This document shows, in pieces, positions 57,668 through 64,000 of a stretch of 64,000 nt of DNA. The stretch covers positions 3,862,118 to 3,926,117 of the forward strand of contig JALMQS010000089.1 in assembly GCA_024734495.1 (NCBI GenBank), read 5' to 3'. The notes beneath the pieces were generated by a model. The model ran no database searches, was not told the DNA's origin, and saw only the letters and a program-made list of their open reading frames with translations. The stretch is from Forficula auricularia (lineage: Eukaryota; Arthropoda; Insecta; Dermaptera; Forficulidae). A program made the translations under genes and the position numbers. Numbering within the stretch: position 1 is the first letter of the stretch; every line of letters starts with the position of its first letter.

Positions 57668-58345
57668 TTATAATGATATTGATGCAAGAAGATGTTGCAC
57701 CAAAAAGGTACAACCTCTGTAATCCGCGGTGGATTCTTGTATCGTGAAAATAAGAAGATATTTAGGGATTGGATAGCAGTTGAAGGTATCTGTGGATGCG
57801 TGTCTTGAAAGATTGAAGGTTATAAGTTTTTGGGAAGACGGTCGGAGGAAGAGAGTTCCAGTCTCTAGATGTCATAGGGATAAACGAATTGTCGAATGCG
57901 TTTGTTTGGTTAGTATCCAATTTTATAGCGTAGGGATGTTGAACTTAGAAAATCGCGTATTTCACGCAAATGTAGCATTTGAAGGGATTGTTGATTTTAT
58001 TTCGTCAGAACATAAGCCATGGTAATATCTGAGGGGTGGACACCAATTGGAATTAGGTGTACACCATTTTTGGAATTACTTGGAATTATTTTGGAATTCA
58101 CTAGATAATCTATTGTTATTGTCTTCTACTTGGAAATGAAAGTGGAAGTGGAAGTAGGTGTACATGATTTTAGGTCGCAGTTCACCCCTCGGTAATATCT
58201 ATAAAAAAGAGAAAGGGCGGAGACAGATCTACGATGGGCTAGGGAGTCGAGAGTGTCAGTTAATTTGTCAACATATGACAAGATCAAGCATTTTTCTTGA
58301 TCCTTGTGAAACACTACGAAAAATTGTCAAGAGCGTAGGTACCGC
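57668..58345 (-). pseudogene. LINE RT C-terminal fragment split by a MITE
   Basis: On the minus strand the upstream part reads VDKLTDTLDSLAHRRSVSAL then SLFYRYY. The reading breaks at the MITE (58031-58190) and resumes with HGLCSDEIKS and a frameshifted DWNSLP-type tail. The 3' UTR includes a TTGCACCAAAAAGG-type segment near 57697. Stop codons and frameshifts mark it as dead. The 10-bp duplication around the MITE restores the order of the LINE, so the LINE came first. Confidence 0.82.
58031..58190 (-). mobile_element. MULE-type MITE, copy D, perfect 10-bp target duplication
   Basis: GGTAATATCT is found exactly at 58021-58030 and 58191-58200. The element starts GAGGGGTGGACACC and ends CAGTTCACCCCTC, with GTGTACACC inside both ends. 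It sits within the YRYY codons of the LINE fragment. The best-kept target duplication of the family. Confidence 0.9.
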
Positions 58346-58439
58346 GAGTTTTTACAAAATTCACTTTTCCTCCAATTCTCATTAGAATCTTGTTCAATGT
58401 AAACCAAGCGTTCTGCTCTTGTTTTCTTAAAGCGGAAGG

Positions 58440-58790
58440 ACGGGGTGTTGTCCACCCCTATCCTTGACAAGATCCACCCCCTAGCTGCTCCGCCCTTGGT
58501 TTGTCTCTCCTTCGTCTGGGTGTGTTGGGTTCTGTCCTGGTCTCGGTCATTTCCATAGGCGGATTGGCAAATTCGTCTCCGTTACGTCCATGTGACGTCG
58601 TTGGTCGGTTGGACGCCTCAGGGTCGGCTCTCCTTGCCGTGGCTCTGCGACGTTGCCAAGTGTGGTAGGCCGGCTCGGAAACCAGTCTTCTGCAGAGCCC
58701 ACCCGCTACGAGAAAGAGCTGGCTGGCTTTTCTCTCCGCGAGGCAGCCCCAATCTGGCCTCGGCTTTTTCAATGACATTCAAAAAATACA
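58440..58790. other. Isolated CpG-rich segment
   Basis: CpG steps are frequent (for example GACGTCGTTGGTCGG, GGCCGGCTCGG, CTCCGCGAGG) in DNA that is elsewhere very AT-rich. ORFs of 89-106 codons overlap on both strands. On the plus strand a Cys-rich CDVAKCGRPARKPVFC is read. No domain is recognised. It may be the 5' part of a retroelement, a CpG island, or foreign DNA. Confidence 0.5.
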
Positions 58791-59284
58791 AGACAGAAAG
58801 AACCCTTGACCCTGGCCAATTCCACATTGCAGGAACTTGGGGAAAAACTAATAAAAAATTCAAATGGGCATATCGAAATGATTCCAAAATAAATTACACG
58901 AAAAAGTGAAAATTTATTTAAAACTCAATATGCACTTTTTAATACCTATATTACATGACTTGGCTTAAAAAATAATCATCAGATCATTGAAAAAATTGTT
59001 TATTAGATTTTTAACCAGAAGTCCTAAGCAGAGCAAAATCTAGGTATGGGCAAAGTGGGCATTTGCCCAGAGCGGTAGGTGGGGGGTAGGGGGTGGAATA
59101 GTTATAGAGAAAAAATAACCTCTATAAAAATAAATAAAAAAATTATAAATCATGAACGTGTCGTCAAAACCAATTTATATTCTTTCATGTTTTAATTATG
59201 TATATTGTCTATTGTACTTTTTTAAATGAAAATTTTAAATATCTGTACTATTTTTTAATATTATTTTTTATTTAAATATTTTTA
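58791..59284. other. AT-rich stretch with a hAT-end-like phrase
   Basis: At 59040-59100, GGCAAAGTGGGCATTTGCCC followed by a G-rich run recalls hAT termini, but no partner end is found. Confidence 0.3.
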
Positions 59285-59490
59285 CTTTATCCATTGCGAA
59301 GCAGATGGGTCCAGTATTGTAATCGGTCTCGCCCTAAGCACGACTTCAAAGGGTCCTTAGGTAAAGACTACGGAACCCAAGGTCTCATCCAAAGTCACAA
59401 ATTGTAGTATTCATTTAGGTTGAATTTTTCGACCTGACGGTTTTGCTAAAAATTACATGGAGTCTCGTCCAGAGCCCAAAAGTGCAATTT
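59285..59490 (-). repeat. Dispersed repeat V, copy 2
   Basis: The reverse complement matches 54480-54680 across AATACTACAATTTGTGACTT and the GAGACC block. The copies are about 4.6 kb apart in opposite orientation. Confidence 0.65.
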
Positions 59491-60783
59491 TTTTATTTAG
59501 TCCGTGTGAATGCATGTATGGTGTATGGATGGATTACTTTTATTAAAATAAATTTATGTGGGCACCGACATAACTTTACCATACTCTTATCCCATTATAT
59601 TTAATATTTAATATTTAATAAAATCATATATAATCATTTACGAATTTAATAATTTAATTTTTTTAAAAGAGCACCCGCCTCATTGTAGCCCTGTTAGCAA
59701 TTAATAATATATTGGACTCTTCTTTTTAGTTTATTTAAATACGATATCAGCTTTCTTCGATTCTTGTTTGAAAATGTTATTATTAATAATTATTTTTTTC
59801 AACTCTCCTTCTCTTTTGGTTCACCATATATTTCACATAGTCATTTTCAAAAGGCCGTATAGGAGGCATATGCGAAATTTCGTACAAATCGATCAATTTG
59901 GATAATTATATTTTTTAAATACCTCCTTCTATTTTAGGCCTCGAAAGAAACAATCACACTCTTATTTATTATAAGCACTTTTAAAGTAAATTTCATTTTA
60001 TTTATTTATTTATTTTTTATTTAGTTTGCAAAATTTTAAGTTAATTTTTTAAGGACGGATTTGAGACTTAAAGAGAAGTTAAAGAATTATCGTGAGAAAA
60101 GGAGAAAGTAGTTGCTTCAAACCAGTCTTAAGATAGTTCTTTCACAAATGCAAAAATTCAAGAAGTCTTCGAAACTTAAGTCATTAAAAGCATAATAAAC
60201 ACACTGTTAAAATTTGAAGACGATTTACCACACCAAACATGAAATAATATTGAAATTAAAAATGAAATTTTTTACATATGGTAGATTGGGAAAGGGTGGG
60301 AAAATGATCATTATTTTTATTTTATTTTTCATTAAAGGACTTTCACCATCTTGATGAAAAACTAATATTTGTTAGAATAATATATTCGGAGTAACTCAAA
60401 AAAAAAATTAAATTATTTACCTCGAAATTTTGATAAAAAATAATAAAAAAAAAACATATTTGGGCCATTATTTTTAGTGGAGGGGATTTAAGATCAATGG
60501 CTTGGAAACGATCCATTCTTAAAGAGAATATAGTAGTTTAAAAAGTACAGTTACGTTAAAAAAACATAACCTAACATTTTTGCACCGTTCAATATTCATA
60601 GTAGTTACGAGACTAAAACTTTTTGTGTGGATTGTCGCTGGAATGAATGGTAATGGTCCGCCATGTGCTCTCAAAACCTGATTTTTTTAGAAAAATAAAC
60701 TATGAATTCCCAAGATATTTTTATTAATTCTTATATAACATTATTTGGAGACATCAAATATATTATTTATTTTGATATTAAGC
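59491..60783. other. AT-rich stretch without supported features
   Basis: I see no gene or element in it that I can support. Confidence 0.35.
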
Positions 60784-61164
60784 AAAAAATTTTAAGAAAA
60801 AATAAAACCGACTTCAAAAAAATTAAACGCAACAAATAAAATACACTAAAAGGTATAAAATAATTATTATCTTATTTAGTTACAACTAAACGACGAAATA
60901 TTAACATGAAATTACTTTTGAAGTCGGTGCCAAACAAACTATCCCTATAAGCGAACGTACCCGCCAAACGGACTAAGTAAGATCCGTCGAGTGCGATTCA
61001 TAAAAGGTATATGTTTGGCACCGACTTCAAAAAGTAATTTCATGTTAATATTTCGTCGTTTAGTTGTAACTAAATAAGATAATAATTATTTTATACCTTT
61101 TAGTGTATTTTATTTGTTGCATTTAATTTTTTGAAGTCAGTTTTATTTTTCTTAAAAATTTTTA
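60784..61164. mobile_element. Fold-back with GAAGTCGGT ends
   Basis: The arms from TTTTAAGAAAAAATAAAACC to GAAGTCGGTGCCAAAC mirror each other at 60784-60930 and 61018-61164. The spacer of about 90 bp has mixed composition (AAGCGAACGTACCCGCCAAA). ACCGACTTCAAAAA links it to the short repeats at 6618, 38310 and 61391. Confidence 0.75.
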
Positions 61165-61390
61165 TTTTTCTCTTTTTAGTGATGTTATTAATAGTGATCC
61201 TATCATCAGAACTTGACCAAATTAATATTGCACCATCCCTAAGATACCCCCTTTCCAATAAAAAAAGAATCATCGAAATCGGTTCATAAACAAAGAAGTT
61301 AGTCCTGAACAAACCTAACAAAAAAGGTCTAATACCTACAAAAAAAAATGGGACCAATCGGAACGTAGACTGGACCCAATACAAAAAAAA

Positions 61391-61435
61391 ATTCAGTCGA
61401 ATAGAGAACCTCCTCCTTTTTTTGGAAGTCGGTTC
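61391..61435 (+). repeat. Short dispersed insect-type repeat
   Basis: ATTCAGTCGAATAGAGAACC, CTCCTCC, then GGAAGTCGGTT. It follows sequence at 61260-61310 (ATCATCGAAATCGGTTCATA) that often precedes it in insect genomes (from memory). Confidence 0.6.
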
Positions 61436-62099
61436 AAAAACATAAACTTTTTCAACCTCGAAAAAATCTGGAATGAATGGTAATGGTCCCCCATTAAGAC
61501 AGATATTCTAAGACTTCTAAGCAGATGGAAAATTAGTTGCTTTAAGAAAGAATATTAAAACAACTATAAACAAATAAATATTTTGAAAATAGACAATGAT
61601 CATGATCACATTGACTTGGAGATGAGATTATCTTGAATAAAAATAAAAAAATATAAATATTTATTCAAACCTTTTGTTAATTGAATTTTCTTGTTTGAAA
61701 TTTTAATCATTTCTACATTAATTTTTTATTTCTAAATTTCGTTCTTTATCAAAAATTTTGCAGTCGGAAAAGTCAAATGACTAACTTAGCATAGACATAT
61801 TATCTATGATACATTCATGATTCATATCATGGAACATATAGTTTCGTGTTAGCCATTCCCAAAATTTTAGATTAAAAATGAAATTTACAAAAAATTATTT
61901 TTACGAATGATCAAAAATTTAACAAGTACTTAATTTTAATCTCCAAATTTCAATTAACAAAATATGGTCTGTTTTTCTAAGATTTATCGGAAATTTTTAG
62001 AGAAAAATGTTTATATTTTTTATTTTTATTCAAGGTAATCTCGTCTCAAAGACAATCTGTACCATTGTTTATTTTAAAAATATTTATATATTTATAATT

Positions 62100-62192
62100 T
62101 AAAAGATTTATTTTGCCTACATTAGCAGAGTTGATTATCCATAAAGAGAAATCAATGAGGTCGTCCTCTGCTTGATGCAAATAAACTTATAC
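62100..62192 (+). mobile_element. Minimal M2-carrying insertion (93 bp)
   Basis: It is flanked by TTATATATTTATAATT (62084-62099) and TTATATATTTATAGTT (62193-62208), a 16-bp direct repeat with one mismatch. The opposite arm of the host fold-back lacks the unit, giving an independent empty-site reference. It holds the full M2 and little else. Confidence 0.68.
62124..62172 (+). other. M2 hairpin module, best preserved
   Basis: P1 is AGCAGAG (62124-62130) with CTCTGCT (62166-62172). P2 is TTGATT (62131-62136) with AATCAA (62150-62155). The loop is ATCCATAAAGAGA and a GAGGTCGTC segment precedes the closing strand. TGATGCAAATAAAC follows, as in most copies. Confidence 0.68.
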
Positions 62193-62242
62193 TTATATAT
62201 TTATAGTTGCTTTATTATTCTACCTTAAAGCAAATAATTTTC

Positions 62243-62959
62243 CAATTTTCCATTAATAAAGGGAGCTTTCTCGCGTTTCTCACGTTTTGAGATTGTTTTT
62301 AGTTTTTTTATAAAGAACTGTATTTATTTTATCTATAAAGAATAATAATACATTCCATAGAAATGTCGATTCATGTATTTTTATAAAAATTTGTCCTTGG
62401 AATAGGAAGTAAGAGGTTTTACTTTTCAATTATTATCAGCGCAGCCATCGATACATTACTATTTTTATACATAAAAATAAATAAATAAATAAATAAAAAA
62501 CTCGATATATAAATCCATACAACGCACGTTTAAAAATTTATGTAGGTGCTAAAAATTGCGTGCCTCACTGGTTGATTATTATTCAAGAGAATCCATTTAA
62601 TATTCAAATCGGTTTAATTTTATCATCATCATATAATTTCAGTATTAAAATAAAAAATAATAAATTTGTTATATATGTTAGATTTAATATAAATTATAAT
62701 ATATTGTATTTTTATGGTTAAAATTTACGAGTTATATTCCTAAATTACACAATTTATTTATTGAGATCAAAATGAGAAAAAAATTAATATTTTAAAATTT
62801 AAATACCTATGGCTTTAACATATTTACGGATCATCCAGTGATAAAAAAAAGCATAGGGTAATCATCTAATCAAAAACGTGTCTGATTAAATATACACTGA
62901 AGGTTGCGATCACACGAAACCTTTCAAGATACTCGATTTTATAAAAATTATACATCTAT
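62243..62959. other. AT-rich stretch without supported features
   Basis: An (AAAT)n run lies at about 62477-62500. I see no gene. Confidence 0.35.
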
Positions 62960-63400
62960 ATATATAAAATTAAGGTTTTGTCTGTACATTGCTCCAAATC
63001 ACGCCAAATTTTGGTTGCACACGTTTCAAACAAAGTTATGAACGAAAACACCCTCAACCAAATTCCTGTCTGCTGTCTGTGTGTCTGTCCGTCTGTCTGT
63101 TTCAGTGGTTTCCGCGAAAAGTTGCTCACGATTCACGTAAAAATGGCTGAAGGGATTATTATGAAATTTCATATTTACATCAGATGTCTTCTAACTTACG
63201 TTTTTAGCTATATAACGTTTTGATATTTTGACCCCAGAAGGGGTTTGGGGTGGGGCCTCTAAGGAATGAAAATTATCAAATAACTCCTAAACTATTAACC
63301 CTACGGCAAATTTTATGATAAACAAAGATGTAGAGGATGTGATTTCTGACAACTTTTGTTTAAAAAATTCCCAAAAAACCACCCAAAAAGGGGGGGAGGG
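62960..63400 (+). repeat. Old insect-type retroposon or MITE segment
   Basis: TATATATAAAATTAAGGTTT, a TCTGTCTGTGTGTC-like run and TTGACCCCAGAAGGGGTTT are phrases common in insect repeats. No ends or ORF can be fixed. Confidence 0.3.
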
Positions 63401-63770
63401 TGAAAAAAATGTAAATTCTTGCCCTTGGAGCAAACTCAACCAAATTTTGTATACATAATCGGTGGGTCACTAGAAGGCTAGAAATGCAAAAACTGGGTGC
63501 GGAGGGTGGGTGCGGGGGTGGAATGGAGTGGGGATGGGTTAGGGCTATGGGGTGCCCGGGCTGGAATGGGGTGGGGTAAGGGAATGAGGCGAAGTAAGGT
63601 GGGGGTGGTGCGGGGTGGAGACCAGAGGGCGGGTGGGGTCCAGGGGGCTAGGCGGGGGTGTGGTGCGCAGAGTTGGAGGGCACGGGGTGCATGGTGCGGG
63701 GGTGGGGGGTGCTAGAGGGGTTTCGGGGGGGGGGGGTCAGGGGGCTAGCAAGAGGGCCGCCGAAGTATAT
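63401..63770 (+). repeat. W-derived unit running into a G-rich degenerate tract
   Basis: GCAAACTCAACCAAATTTTG and TATACATAATCGGTGGGTCA match the internal W unit (copy 4, partial). From about 63497 the sequence becomes a GGGTG/GGGGT-rich tract to about 63745, with no complexity suited to coding. ORFs read through it are glycine/arginine artefacts. Confidence 0.65.
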
Positions 63771-63866
63771 TATAAAAATGATGCTGATCAATTTTCTAAT
63801 TTCACCATGGAAGATCAAATCCTAAAAACATTTGAGATGTCCTCCAGAGCCTCAATAATAAAAGAT

Positions 63867-63930
63867 AGACAGTCATTTAAATATAATAAAAATATATTAT
63901 ATTTATTTATTATATTTAAATGACTGTCTA
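63867..63930. repeat. Short palindrome
   Basis: AGACAGTCATTTAAATATAA and its complement (24-bp arms) flank 16 AT-rich bases. It is possibly a small MITE or hairpin. Confidence 0.65.
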
Positions 63931-64000
63931 ATATATTTTTCATTAAAAAATAATTTTTAAAATGTTGCATTTTCGTATCCATAGTAAATTAGTAACAGGA

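Larger units (their letters stand above)
61526..62242. mobile_element. Fold-back interrupted by an M2 insertion
   Basis: The left arm (GGAAAATTAGTTGCTTTAAG ... GATGAGATTATCTTGAATAA) mirrors the right arm (TTATTCAAGGTAATCTCG ... AATAATTTTCC). The right arm is longer because a 93-bp unit carrying M2 sits at 62100-62192. Confidence 0.68.

Noticed and set aside
63497..63923. Gly/Arg-rich ORFs
   Set aside because: They are read from a G-rich low-complexity tract and have no conserved segment. The last 40 codons have more ordinary composition but no recognised domain.

Overview
The window looks like intergenic nuclear DNA from an arthropod, most likely an insect. It is strongly AT-rich, has no long open reading frames, and carries microsatellites, a 100-base assembly gap (43721-43820) and many decayed transposable elements. 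I found no intact host protein gene, rRNA, canonical tRNA, operon or CRISPR array. The order and species cannot be fixed from the sequence alone. Almost everything I can support is mobile or repetitive DNA.

Headline. A family of short insertions recurs across the window. They carry hammerhead-ribozyme-like cores (CTGANGA ... stem ... GAAAC-GTC or GAAAT-ATC), a conserved module called M1 here (two GTTTCAC-like boxes about 60-80 bp apart), and a roughly 48-bp hairpin module called M2 (AGCAGAG ... CTCTGCT) whose two stems show compensatory base changes between copies. At least eight of these units have 12-16 bp direct repeats at their edges (2780-3316, 4010-4357, 12316-12735, 13999-14160, 33879-33979, 41153-41369, 56022-56166, 62100-62192). 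This is the architecture expected of retrozymes or Penelope-like retroelement derivatives. Many copies are head-to-head or tail-to-tail fold-backs. The smallest complete unit that joins a ribozyme core to M2 is the 145-bp insertion at 56022-56166.

Layout. 1-1665: a satellite-like tandem array of about 260 bp. 2.8-4.4 kb: two ribozyme-bearing insertions. 5.5-6.3 kb: a hAT element with transposase remnant and an 8-bp target duplication. 8.9-10.7 kb: a hAT MITE, M2, M1, and a fold-back holding a LINE 3' end. 11.4-14.2 kb: element W copy 1, two retrozyme-like fold-backs and a TA microsatellite. 14.3-15.7 kb: a hAT element with a transposase remnant and a 0.5-kb palindrome inside. 17.9-22.1 kb: further MITEs, W copy 2, fold-backs and a LINE tail inside repeat X. 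23.3-26.4 kb: a tRNA-derived SINE and W copy 3, whose internal array has grown to about nine units. 27.6-34.0 kb: large fold-backs, one with a small unrecognised ORF in its loop and one with a nested TA-flanked MITE. 34.5-36.2 kb: Y elements, one interrupted by a MITE with a 10-bp target duplication. 38.1-39.6 kb: a Helitron helicase remnant between two copies of a 165-bp direct repeat. 40.9-49.0 kb: retrozyme-like units, hAT MITEs, the gap and a pogo-like MITE. 49.9-58.4 kb: LINE RT C-terminal fragments, a Harbinger-like MITE and the 145-bp ribozyme unit. 58.4-58.8 kb: an isolated CpG-rich segment. 60.8-64.0 kb: fold-backs, a 93-bp M2 insertion and a G-rich degenerate tail.

How the parts relate. 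The LINE fragments are 5'-truncated dead copies. The DNA MITEs (hAT, Mutator-like, Harbinger-like, Tc1/mariner-like) would need transposases from elsewhere. The ribozyme units would need a reverse transcriptase from elsewhere, plausibly a Penelope-like element, none of which is present here. Nesting gives a relative order of events at several places: MITE into LINE at 58031, MITE into Y at 35868, LINE into X at 21262, and M2 unit into a fold-back at 62100.
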